A stretch of 64,000 nucleotides of DNA from Crocinitomicaceae bacterium (lineage in GTDB: Bacteria; Bacteroidota; Bacteroidia; Flavobacteriales_D; Crocinitomicaceae): assembly GCA_016719925.1 (NCBI GenBank), contig JADJYC010000007.1, positions 1 to 64,000 on the forward strand, written 5' to 3'. The stretch's first letter is position 1. Each line of letters starts with the position of its first letter. Shown here one piece after another: positions 57,301 to 64,000 of this stretch. The notes under the pieces were generated by a model. The model had not been told where the DNA came from. It made no database searches and saw only the letters and a program-made list of their open reading frames with translations. The translations under genes were made by a program, and so were the position numbers.

Positions 57301-57554
57301 GCCAGTGAACGCACGTAAGCGCCGGTCTGAACTTTAATAAAATTCCAGCTCAATCCGTCAAATTCCAGAATTCCGTTTCCGGTACCAAAATACATGACAC
57401 CTCTGCTGTCCTGAACAGCACACATAATTTCAGGATTTCTATCCTTACCATACTGCTGTGTGGAATAATTGACAATGGGCGGGTAGTATTCCTGCGCAAG
57501 AACCAGATATTGACAAAGAGAAAATATTGTTAGTAAAAGCAAACGCATGGACAC
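54321..57554 (-). CDS. Sensor phosphatase: Reg_prop beta-propeller, Y_Y_Y domain, TM and SpoIIE phosphatase
   Basis: 1077 residues. Signal peptide (LLLTIFSLCQYLVLAQ), a periplasmic propeller of Reg_prop-type blades (VMYFGTGNGILEFDG, VYAGASGEIGYLCPD, NLWLTLGNGISKVNYHS, KLFVGTSFGLFV; about 40-660), a Y_Y_Y domain (about 670-740, GDYIFKVKARNIYGH), one TM helix (YVLYVVAFIIILFAGV), a coiled coil, then SpoIIE phosphatase with RIQLAILPLE, SGDFYWFQ, DCTGHGVPGAFMSMIG and GDHEQIDDVCVIGFDV. The same sensor head occurs in hybrid two-component proteins; here the output is a phosphatase. Divergent from the MazG-like gene. Confidence 0.93.
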   Translation of the reverse strand: MSMRLLLLTIFSLCQYLVLAQEYYPPIVNYSTQQYGKDRNPEIMCAVQDSRGVMYFGTGNGILEFDGLSWNFIKVQTGAYVRSLAIDSTGVIYAGASGEIGYLCPDSTGTMVYQSLLPKFKEEDLFFFDVWKIHAASDKIYFQSYESLIEYSPASKSILTHYPENSFHLSYICDGELYLRSRQVGIQKMENGQLITLGGTEQFKDYGLFGVFKTSNDSLLFVSQEIGLWKWKNGVSRELVQEGALLNQFGIIGALRLSEGSIALATITNGIVIIDENGKILKRIDRSKGMRSNEVKNIFEDRDQNLWLTLGNGISKVNYHSPLSYFNEKAGIEGNVEAMIRYKGKLFVGTSFGLFVQSNSKFGTAEFESVASIRNQVWDFCIVDDVLYIATSEGIYKLNSFVENEQGLSGNYLKINNTNANVIFFSNPHNLFVTAGSGGIFVYDRSFNQIWTSENLSARFLSAELDPVYKNDLWIGSVGAGIYRLKMDPSNFVLDAYSFMDGLNDDQLGKPILFNNRMVFGSNQGLLSFIHEDEMVKGLDDSLKSDPTYYRGMFQGEPFYDSVFVDQLLLIQEDKDRTWFCADDKIGYYDYETKSFINKPFWGINYGRVNEFYLEENGVFWIGCADGLIRYEKNSQKKYKSTFYSLIREFSVDRDSVLFNGAFADSNGIVQMNQNADKYYEIAYSFNDVYFRFSAPYFEDEHTPEFSFLLEGHDEEWSEWSTKNDANFTNLHEGDYIFKVKARNIYGHISEEAAFTFTILPPWYRTAWAYVLYVVAFIIILFAGVKISSVHLKRQNQWLEGIVEERTREIQDKNEVLEHQQKEIQDSINYAKRIQLAILPLEDEMKKWMPDSFVLFRPKDVVSGDFYWFQEKDNKLIVVCADCTGHGVPGAFMSMIGSDRLNNIVNELRVVNPGKILSELSKSIKKSLKQDGEKGSTRDGMDAAICMIDLKTKTMLYAGANRPLWIVENGTVEEVKANKVAVAGFTPDDQVFDEHTITLKEGMKFYMTSDGYADQFGGDKGKKYMVKNMKEFILQHCFDSYSKQRDELEKELVRWMGDHEQIDDVCVIGFDVSSVIK

Positions 57555-57600
57555 GGTTTTTTAAAAGGTGAAGATTTATCTTTATTCAAAAATAAGAAAA

Positions 57601-58005
57601 ATGAGCAAAGAGATCACGTTGAAAGAGGTTATTACCCATGTTGAGAATTTTCATAACGCGTTTGGCATCAAAAACAATTACTCACCAACAGCTGATTTTA
57701 CTCAAGAAGAGATCATGCTCCGGTATAAACTGATGCGTGAAGAAAATGAAGAATATCTGGAAGCTGCCCAAAAAGGTGACATTGTTGAAATTGCAGATGC
57801 ACTGGGAGATCAGCTCTATATTTTATGCGGAACCATTTTAAGACACGGTTTACAACACAAAATTGCAGAAGTGTTTGAAGAAATTCAGCGCAGCAACATG
57901 AGTAAATTGGATAAAGATGGCAAACCTATTTACCGTGAAGACGGAAAAGTTCTGAAGTCAGAATTGTATTTCAGGCCGGATATTAAATCAATACTGGAAG
58001 CTTAA
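57601..58005 (+). CDS. MazG-like nucleoside triphosphate pyrophosphohydrolase
   Basis: 134 residues from 57601 (MSKEITLKEVITHVENFHNAFG). The all-alpha NTP-PPase motif EENEEYLEAAQKGDIVEIADALGDQLYILCG supplies the four metal-binding Glu/Asp (EExxE...ExxD). Small members hydrolyse non-canonical or damaged dNTPs. Divergent from the SpoIIE gene; the frame that starts at 57568 adds residues without support. Confidence 0.85.
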   Translation: MSKEITLKEVITHVENFHNAFGIKNNYSPTADFTQEEIMLRYKLMREENEEYLEAAQKGDIVEIADALGDQLYILCGTILRHGLQHKIAEVFEEIQRSNMSKLDKDGKPIYREDGKVLKSELYFRPDIKSILEA

Positions 58006-58030
58006 TTTAATCTTTACGCTAAACAAAAGG

Positions 58031-58546
58031 ATGAAACAAATTTGCTTTGTACTATTTCTGATATTTATTTTTTTCAGTGGTTTCAGCCAGCATTTAAATA
58101 AACTCAGTTTCGAACTGGCGGGTTCGGGTGGATTTGGTTCGTTCAACTTTGAAAAAAATCTGTTTTATAACGAAAAATCAGAACCTGTTCTGGATGAACT
58201 TGCTCAGCCAAAAAAAATGGGTTCACAACTTGATCTGAGAATAGGATTCAGTTTAACACCCGTTGATAAAAATAACGGTGTGGTATTGATTTTTCCGGTG
58301 ATGGTTCACTTTCATAAATTTAAAGGAAGTCACGGAATTGATGTTGGATTAGGTCAGGCATTCTCAATTACAACAAGGGGTAATTTTTTTCTGCGGACAC
58401 CTTTATCAGCCGGATACCGGTTTCAGCCGTTGGATAAAAAGTACTATCTGCGATTTTCATATACCCCCATTTTTTCTTACCTGCTCGGTTTTCAGTATCA
58501 GCATTGGGCAGGAATTACTTACGGTCACACACTTGGTAATAAATGA
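58031..58546 (+). CDS. Hypothetical outer-membrane-associated protein
   Basis: 171 residues with a signal peptide (ICFVLFLIFIFFSGFSQ) and a beta-rich body with alternating hydrophobic strands (LRFSYTPIFSYLLGFQYQHW, GVVLIFPVMVHFHKFKGS). It is consistent with a small outer-membrane barrel. Its stop overlaps the start of the next gene (ATGA), so both are coupled. No named family. Confidence 0.6.
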   Translation: MKQICFVLFLIFIFFSGFSQHLNKLSFELAGSGGFGSFNFEKNLFYNEKSEPVLDELAQPKKMGSQLDLRIGFSLTPVDKNNGVVLIFPVMVHFHKFKGSHGIDVGLGQAFSITTRGNFFLRTPLSAGYRFQPLDKKYYLRFSYTPIFSYLLGFQYQHWAGITYGHTLGNK

Positions 58547-59322
58547 AAAAACGGAAAAACATATCACATTTAATTCCGCTGTTGATTCTTTTTTGGATCT
58601 TCAACTCCTGCAATAAAGAAAAATATTTTGGCGGACCGGATAGTTACACAGACGATTTTGAAAGTTATTTAACGATTGACAGCCTGTTGGATGGCAACAA
58701 TGTGAGATGGTCTTTTTTTCAGCAAACACTTTCTTCCAATCATGCTGAAATTGATACGCAAATTGTGCATTCAGGAAATCAATCTATCCGATTCAACGGA
58801 ATCCTGTCTTCAGAAACAGTTTCAAAATCAAGTATTGTAAAACAAAAAATGGCCTTCTATGAAGGTGAAACGGTAGAAATTGAAATGTGGTTTTATATTC
58901 AGGGTACGGATGATCTTGAATGGTTATTTCTTTTTGACCTGGAAGAAAATTCAGCGATTGGCGCCGGACCAGGAATGCGGCTTGCCATGGTCAGCAACCA
59001 GTTAAGGGTAGAACATAAATATAACAACCCTGACATTGTGCAAAAACCAGGAAACGAAATAAACGTTCCAAGAAATGAATGGTTTAAAATAAAATTTGAA
59101 ACTCTTTTATCACAAAAAGAAAAAGGATCTGTAAAAGTATGGCAGAATGATACGCTGATTATTGAGCAATACAACTGGGTTACATTGCCATCTGACTTTT
59201 TGTATTTTCAACAGGGAACAAAGGGCATGTACACCAATATTGAATTTGGTATTACTGCAAATTCAACAGAACATGATGTGATTTTATATCTTGATGATGT
59301 TACAGTAAAAGTGAAGCCATGA
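58543..59322 (+). CDS. Hypothetical lipoprotein with lectin-like beta-sandwich
   Basis: 259 residues. Lipobox region LLILFWIFNSCNK, then a domain beginning DSYTDDFESYLTIDSLLDGNNVRWSFFQ and ending HDVILYLDDVTVKVKP, typical of the jelly-roll (concanavalin-like/polysaccharide-binding) modules found in carbohydrate-active enzymes of Bacteroidota. No catalytic residues are evident. Overlaps both neighbours by 4 bases. Confidence 0.65.
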   Translation: MKKRKNISHLIPLLILFWIFNSCNKEKYFGGPDSYTDDFESYLTIDSLLDGNNVRWSFFQQTLSSNHAEIDTQIVHSGNQSIRFNGILSSETVSKSSIVKQKMAFYEGETVEIEMWFYIQGTDDLEWLFLFDLEENSAIGAGPGMRLAMVSNQLRVEHKYNNPDIVQKPGNEINVPRNEWFKIKFETLLSQKEKGSVKVWQNDTLIIEQYNWVTLPSDFLYFQQGTKGMYTNIEFGITANSTEHDVILYLDDVTVKVKP

Positions 59323-59868
59323 AAAAATACGATCCGTTTATCGCATTCATTTTTTTAATCCTGACACTGGGATTTATTTTTTGTGCGCATTCAATGACTC
59401 TTTTTTACCCGGGTATTTGAAAGACATCAGAATCAATGGAGCTGGTATATCCGGCCGTTGTTTTTAATTCCGTTCTGTTATGCTGCATTAAAAAAATCAC
59501 TGAGCGGAATTTCAATAACTGTATTTGCTCTTTTTACCAGTATGGCCTGGTTTAATCAGCCCGCAGATGTTTCTCCCATGGTTAAAGAATTTCTGGCTTT
59601 TGAAATGGAATGGTTAAAGAGTGAATGGACTGCGGGTAAAATCTTACTGACACTTTCAGTTCCGTTTACATTCTTTTGTCTGGCTGTGGCCTGCTGGAAA
59701 AGAAATCTCTGGTTTGGTGTCGGAACATTGATTATGATGGCCACCGGAAAAATAGTCTGGAGTATCAGCGAAGCCGGAGAATCAGGAAAATCAATTATTA
59801 TTCCTGCTGTTATTGGTCTTGCCGTTTGTATTGTGTTTGCACTAATGGGTTTCAGAAAGATGAAATAA
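59319..59868 (+). CDS. Hypothetical inner-membrane protein (one frameshift)
   Basis: ATG at 59319 overlaps the previous stop. First helix MKKYDPFIAFIFLILTLGFIF, then a frame change near 59395-59415 yields FERHQNQWSWYIRPLFLIPFCYAALKKSL and four further hydrophobic segments (GISITVFALFTSMAWF, ILLTLSVPFTFFCLAVACW, FGVGTLIMMATGKIVW, IIIPAVIGLAVCIVFALMGF). Joined length about 182 residues, five helices. Third gene of the 58031-59868 operon. Function unknown. Confidence 0.7.
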
Positions 59869-59869
59869 A

Positions 59870-59904
59870 AAAAAACCGGCCAGTAAAAACTTACTGACCG
59901 GCTT
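59870..59904. terminator. Bidirectional terminator hairpin
   Basis: AACCGGCCAGTAA-AAAC-TTACTGACCGGCTT with A-run before and short T-run after; it separates the membrane-protein operon from the convergent acidic lipoprotein gene. Confidence 0.8.
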
Positions 59905-59924
59905 CAAAATTATTCTGGAAAAAA

Positions 59925-60551
59925 TTATGGTTCCATTTCTTCCATGTCTTCTTCAATCATGGCATCCATGTCAATTGTTTCATCACTTAACTGAAAGCCA
60001 TTTGCTGAAGCAAAAGTATATTGCATGTCAACCCAACGGTTGTCTACTTCATAATATGCTTCCAAAGCAACCAGATATTCATCATACAAATCAAAATCAG
60101 CATCTTTCCACTGATCATCCGGAACAGACATTGGCTGCGCTAATTTGTACAGATAGTCATTAATCAAACCAGCAACTGCATCAACCCACTCGATAGTAAG
60201 ATCTTCAAGATCTTGTTGCATAGGCCAGCCTTTGCCATCGTAAAGATTCATTGCTTTTTTACAATTTTCAATCATCACCAGCATGGTATCATAGTGAATA
60301 TTGAATTCTTCTACTGTTGCATCTATTTCATCAAAGTTGTCTACTTCACGCAACATTACGTCGATGTCAACCACTTCAGCCTGAACACCAAAGAAATATT
60401 CTTCACCATTAGTAGCTCCGCCTTCTTCAAAGCTTAGTGCTGCTTCTTCAAAATCTTCTTTGTCTTCCATTGGCGTTTGAAGCGCTTCATTGTCATTACC
60501 ACACGAAGCAAGAAATGCTAAGCCAAGTGGCATTAAAAATAATTTTTTCAT
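59925..60551 (-). CDS. Hypothetical acidic lipoprotein
   Basis: 208 residues. Lipobox LGLAFLASCGND. The rest is strongly acidic, with many Glu/Asp and few basic residues (MEDKEDFEEAALSFEEGG, DMDAMIEEDMEEMEP), and predicted helical. It resembles DUF3829-type lipoproteins only in general composition. Possibly involved in metal binding or envelope packing; no support for either. Confidence 0.65.
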   Translation of the reverse strand: MKKLFLMPLGLAFLASCGNDNEALQTPMEDKEDFEEAALSFEEGGATNGEEYFFGVQAEVVDIDVMLREVDNFDEIDATVEEFNIHYDTMLVMIENCKKAMNLYDGKGWPMQQDLEDLTIEWVDAVAGLINDYLYKLAQPMSVPDDQWKDADFDLYDEYLVALEAYYEVDNRWVDMQYTFASANGFQLSDETIDMDAMIEEDMEEMEP

Positions 60552-60651
60552 TGTTTAGTTAATTTTATAAAGTCGATCCGAAATTAATAATTTTTGTTCA
60601 AGTACTTATATAAAACGATTTGATTCTTGTCAGGTCCTTAAAAATAAACGT

Positions 60652-63042
60652 CTAAAACTGAACCCGGTAATTGAAAATTGGAATGAATCCCAACTGATAT
60701 ATGGTCTGAATCTTTTGCTCTTCCGCATCATAATACTGCGTAAAAACATTTTGCTGATTGGTGACATTCTGAATATCCAAAAAGAAATAGTGGGTCGACT
60801 TTTCACCATATCTGCGGTAACCCAGTTTAAAATCAAGTCTGAAAAAATCAGGAGCCTGATTTGCATAACGATGATTCAAATCAAATACTGTAGTTCCGGC
60901 AGCAATACTTGCATTCAGATCTATTGGAGTCAAAGGGGTTCCGCCTGACCACACCAACTTTAAATCTGTAATGATGGCGTTGGTTTTACTTTTACCAACC
61001 GGAAACTCTTTACCGGCAATAGCATTGCAGATAAAGTTATTGTTGTACCTGCTGTTTCTTTCAATACCATCAAGCGCTTTGTACTTTGATTCGTAAAGTG
61101 ATGCAGTAAATAAGTAGTAATAGTTATTCTCTAAAAACCGTTCAAGCGTAAATTCAAGTCCGTAATTTGTTCCGGTTCCTGCATTGATAAAAGGAACCGA
61201 TGCGTTATTATCAATGGATGAAAAAAACGAAACATTGTAATTCAGCACGGAATATCCGCTTGTACTGTCATCTTCAACCGGAATATCATACAAATACTGA
61301 TAATACGCTTCCATTCTGAACCGCACAAATTCTGTAATCTGAAAATCATACCCTAAAATACCATGAAGCGCTTTGGCGGGTTTGAGACTTTGATTGGGAG
61401 TAGTGGATGAACCATCTGATTGCTGAATTTCTGCAAAATAAAAAGTGAGCGGTTCTATTCGGTTGTGTTTTCCGGCACCAACAGATAAAGAATGTCTTGG
61501 TGCAAGATTCCAGCTGAAACTCACTCGGGGATCAAAAACAGGTTCAGGATTCAGACCAAACCAGGTAAAATGAAATCCAGCATTCAATGTGATCTCTTCC
61601 GTAAAACGATGTTTCCATTGCGTAAATGCCTGAACCATGTCTGTTGCACCGTTACTGGACAAATAAACAATGTTTTTAGCCAGATCTTCTGACTGAAGAT
61701 TATATCCAACCCGACTATAAATAAAACCGGTTCGCAATGTATTTTTTGCATTGAATTTTATATTCAGCATGGATGAAACGCGGAATGCAGATTCAATAAA
61801 AGAAGATCTCTGTACCGGTTGAAAATTATAATTGTTATCCAGTGAATCCAGATCAGCGCCCAGTTCACTTGCGGTTATTGCAATGTAAGAATTGAGATAA
61901 GCTTTTTTACCAATGAATATTTTGTGATTAAATCCTGCGGCACCCATATTTGAAATACTGATTTGTTCATAGCGGTCATCCTGATGAAGCCAGAGCAGTG
62001 AATCTTTTTTTGCAGCAACAGAAACCTGACTCAATCCGCCAATACCATAGAATGTAAACACTCCTGCTTTTTTTGTCGGGAAATTAAATTTGTATGTGAG
62101 ATCATGAAAAAGCGGCAAGGTATTTCCGGCAACATCCAAACCTATTTTTTCAAAAACTCCGGTAGTCGAATACCGGTAATTAATCAGGTAAGAAGATTTA
62201 TTTTCTTTGGAGATCGGTCCTTCTGTATTAGCCTCCAGTCCAATGAACCCTGCCTGAAAAGAGAACTCTCTTTTTTCTTCATTTCCGGTTCTTAGTTTAA
62301 CATCAAAAACTCCTGACATGGCATTTCCATATTCAGCCGGAAAAGCTCCGGTAAAAAAATCTGAATTTCGAATTACGTTTACACTTAAAATACTCATTCC
62401 TCCGCCTGAACTTCCGCTGCTGGCAAGGTGATTCAGATTAGGAACTTCAACACCTTCCAGTCTCCACAGAAATCCTTTGGAAGAATTTCCGCGGATAACC
62501 ATGTCATTTGAAATACCGCCACCGGTAACTCCGGCGTATGATTGGGCAATGCGTGAAATATCTCCGTTGAAACTTCCTGAAAAACGGCTGGCTTCATCAA
62601 TGGTAAAAGACCGTGCTCCCGGTCCGGCCATCTCATTAATTGGTTCTCCTTTTACAGGATTTGCCTTCACCTCTACTTCACCCAGAGATTTTAATGATTC
62701 GGTCATTTCAATCGTGAGTGTTACTTCTTTTCCGGCACCAACTAAAATTTCATTCAGCACCAGTTCTTCATAACCGGTATAAGTAACCCGAATAGTATGT
62801 CTGCCAATTGGAACATTTTCAATTCTGAAATTTCCTTCCAGATCAGAAGTGCATCCCAGCAAAGGATCTGTATTGAGAATCACAACTTTTGCTCCAATCA
62901 GCGGCAGTTTAGAATCACGGTCAATCACTGATCCCCTGACTGTTTGTGAAGATTGTGAAAAAGAACTGAAACTAAAAAACACAAATAATATTCCGGCAAA
63001 AAATGCCACCGGTTTCTGAATTTGTGTCTGGAAAAAATACAT
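60652..63042 (-). CDS. TonB-dependent outer-membrane receptor with carboxypeptidase-regulatory-like domain
   Basis: 796 residues. Signal peptide (AFFAGILFVFFSFSSFSQ), N-terminal CarboxypepD_reg-like domain (GSVIDRDSKLPLIGAKVVILN ... VTYTGYEELVL), plug (SGSFNGDISRIAQSYAGVTGGGISNDMVIRGNSSKG), then the barrel and a C-terminal strand IFNYRVQF. A TonB box is not certain. Import of an unknown ligand. No SusD-like gene is nearby, so it is not a typical SusCD pair. Followed by 7 bases, same strand, from the SDR gene. Confidence 0.92.
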   Translation of the reverse strand: MYFFQTQIQKPVAFFAGILFVFFSFSSFSQSSQTVRGSVIDRDSKLPLIGAKVVILNTDPLLGCTSDLEGNFRIENVPIGRHTIRVTYTGYEELVLNEILVGAGKEVTLTIEMTESLKSLGEVEVKANPVKGEPINEMAGPGARSFTIDEASRFSGSFNGDISRIAQSYAGVTGGGISNDMVIRGNSSKGFLWRLEGVEVPNLNHLASSGSSGGGMSILSVNVIRNSDFFTGAFPAEYGNAMSGVFDVKLRTGNEEKREFSFQAGFIGLEANTEGPISKENKSSYLINYRYSTTGVFEKIGLDVAGNTLPLFHDLTYKFNFPTKKAGVFTFYGIGGLSQVSVAAKKDSLLWLHQDDRYEQISISNMGAAGFNHKIFIGKKAYLNSYIAITASELGADLDSLDNNYNFQPVQRSSFIESAFRVSSMLNIKFNAKNTLRTGFIYSRVGYNLQSEDLAKNIVYLSSNGATDMVQAFTQWKHRFTEEITLNAGFHFTWFGLNPEPVFDPRVSFSWNLAPRHSLSVGAGKHNRIEPLTFYFAEIQQSDGSSTTPNQSLKPAKALHGILGYDFQITEFVRFRMEAYYQYLYDIPVEDDSTSGYSVLNYNVSFFSSIDNNASVPFINAGTGTNYGLEFTLERFLENNYYYLFTASLYESKYKALDGIERNSRYNNNFICNAIAGKEFPVGKSKTNAIITDLKLVWSGGTPLTPIDLNASIAAGTTVFDLNHRYANQAPDFFRLDFKLGYRRYGEKSTHYFFLDIQNVTNQQNVFTQYYDAEEQKIQTIYQLGFIPIFNYRVQF

Positions 63043-63049
63043 GAAAATT

Positions 63050-63727
63050 TTATGGAGTGGAAAGTGAAACAGGAATTACTTTTCCGTTGATCCACTGATT
63101 TGCATTGAGTGAAAAATCAGAAATGAATGCAGCCATTTCATTTGCACTCACGGGAGCCTTATATCCGGGAAAAGCTTCATTCAGCATTTCTGTCTGCGCA
63201 GCACCCAGCGCAAGACAATTCACCGCAATTTTTTTGTCTTTCAGTTCTTCAGCAAGACATTCAGAAAATGATGCAACAGCTGCTTTACTTGAACTGTAAA
63301 CACTCAAACCTGAAAACTTAGCACTTCCCTGAAATCCACCCATGGAACCTATGTTGACAATGTGAGATCCCGCTTTTAATAATGGAATAACAGCCTGACA
63401 AATTTCCATCAGACCAAAAACATTTACCCGGTAAACCGCTTCCATTTCTGATCTGGTAATTTTTTCAAACGGTTTATTGACGAGCAATCCTGCATTATTA
63501 ATCACAATATCCGGATTAAACTGATGACGTTTGAAAATTTCAGCAGCCAGCTGAGAGACATTATTTTTTTCCAGATCAAATTGCTCAGCAATCAGATTGG
63601 GGTGATTTAATTTTTTGAGCGCGGAAGTATTTCTTGTAAGCACAAGAACTTTATTTTCTTCAGAGAGAATGTGCGCAAGTTGTTCTCCTATTCCCCTGCC
63701 TGCTCCGGTAATTAAAATCTGTTTCAT
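63050..63727 (-). CDS. Short-chain dehydrogenase/reductase (SDR)
   Basis: 225 residues. Cofactor motif TGAGRGIG, NNAG, and catalytic YSSSK with the preceding Ser (IVNIGSMGGFQG). Classical SDR length slightly short at the C-terminus. Substrate unknown. Upstream of the TonB receptor gene (7 bases) and probably co-transcribed with it. Confidence 0.88.
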   Translation of the reverse strand: MKQILITGAGRGIGEQLAHILSEENKVLVLTRNTSALKKLNHPNLIAEQFDLEKNNVSQLAAEIFKRHQFNPDIVINNAGLLVNKPFEKITRSEMEAVYRVNVFGLMEICQAVIPLLKAGSHIVNIGSMGGFQGSAKFSGLSVYSSSKAAVASFSECLAEELKDKKIAVNCLALGAAQTEMLNEAFPGYKAPVSANEMAAFISDFSLNANQWINGKVIPVSLSTP

Positions 63728-63754
63728 ACTTCAATAATTACCGATTTGCTGCTA

Positions 63755-64000
63755 CTAATATTCGTCAAAAGAAATCACCACATTTTCAGAAGTTGGATGA
63801 GCCTGACAGGTAAGAATAAATCCTTCTTCTACTTCATCCGGCTCCAGCGCATAATTGAGATCCATTTTTGCGGTTCCTTTCATTACCTTGGCTTTGCAGG
63901 TACAGCAAACTCCACCTTTACATGAAAAAGGGACATCCGCTCCGGCATCCTGAGCAGCCTGCAGGACAGATTTTCCGGCTGTGTTTAACTTAAATACAAA
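63755..64000 (-). CDS. 2Fe-2S ferredoxin-domain protein, probably the C-terminus of a PaaE-like reductase (5' end outside the window)
   Basis: Reading the minus strand from the window edge gives an open frame to a TAG at 63755-63757. It contains AGADVPFSCKGGVCCTCKAKV, the plant-type 2Fe-2S Cys pattern CxxxxCxxC, and a fourth Cys in FILTCQAHP. The spacing and the LDLNYALEPDEVEEGF-type segment are those of the C-terminal ferredoxin domain of phenylacetyl-CoA epoxidase reductase/ferredoxin-NADP reductase-type proteins. The N-terminal FAD/NAD domains would lie beyond 64000. Confidence 0.85.
   Translation of the reverse strand, partial: FVFKLNTAGKSVLQAAQDAGADVPFSCKGGVCCTCKAKVMKGTAKMDLNYALEPDEVEEGFILTCQAHPTSENVVISFDEY

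Overview
The window looks like a chromosomal segment of a low-GC Bacteroidota, most likely order Flavobacteriales (inference). Supporting signs are several TAnnTTTG promoter elements, secreted proteins with type IX secretion (T9SS) tail domains, a TonB-dependent receptor with a carboxypeptidase-regulatory-like N-domain, bacillithiol synthesis (bshA), a LuxC-like acyl-CoA reductase beside a 2[4Fe-4S] ferredoxin, a DUF6702/M1-peptidase pair, and PglZ-free core housekeeping genes such as rplS, aroC and dapD. No tRNA, rRNA, CRISPR array, transposase or integrase was seen.

Layout: 0-5 kb holds Trk-type potassium uptake (trkH, trkA), a beta-barrel porin and an NfeD-like/flotillin pair. 5-13 kb holds an outer-membrane barrel protein, rRNA methyltransferases (rlmF; an RlmD-like enzyme), a secreted phospholipase-D-like protein, and unknowns. 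13-21 kb holds a Crp-like regulator, a pirin/YceI/nitroreductase group, bshA, a SiaB-like kinase and a flavin oxidoreductase. 21-27 kb holds rplS and a leftward operon ending in an M1 peptidase. 28-39 kb holds a T9SS-exported repeat protein, a pentapeptide-repeat potassium channel, aroC, a phosphohexomutase, the LuxC-like reductase, ferredoxin and dapD. 39-49 kb holds folate, RNA-modification and small enzymes plus the first SpoIIE-type phosphatase. 49-53 kb is a tightly overlapping glycan/polysaccharide operon (SGNH hydrolase, glycosyltransferase, FkbM methyltransferase, wecB), followed by a HicAB toxin-antitoxin and a lipoprotein lying between related inverted repeats. 54-64 kb holds a large propeller/SpoIIE sensor phosphatase, a MazG-like hydrolase, lipoproteins, a TonB receptor, an SDR enzyme and the end of a 2Fe-2S protein.

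The most unusual feature is a set of intergenic repeats. Heptanucleotide tracts (consensus GGACAAA/GGGCAAA/GGACTAA) start exactly at, or inside, the stop codon of an upstream gene at three places. One tract has 30 units in perfect 7-bp phase. Two loci carry an identical 40-bp palindrome-bearing block after the heptamers, and two loci carry a composite element (AATTCC-rich tract, about 70-bp linker, heptamers) in the same orientation relative to the preceding gene. A 90-bp repeat follows dapD. Separately, copies of a different inverted-repeat element flank hicBA and lie at the wecB 3' end, recalling integron attC-type sites.

About 18 of roughly 70 genes, including conserved ones, are broken by single-base indels that are cleanly repaired by one frame change, often at homopolymers. 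I read these as mostly sequencing/assembly errors and annotate the joined genes, marking approximate break positions. The exception is the methyltransferase at 40802-41312, which lacks its whole cofactor-binding core.
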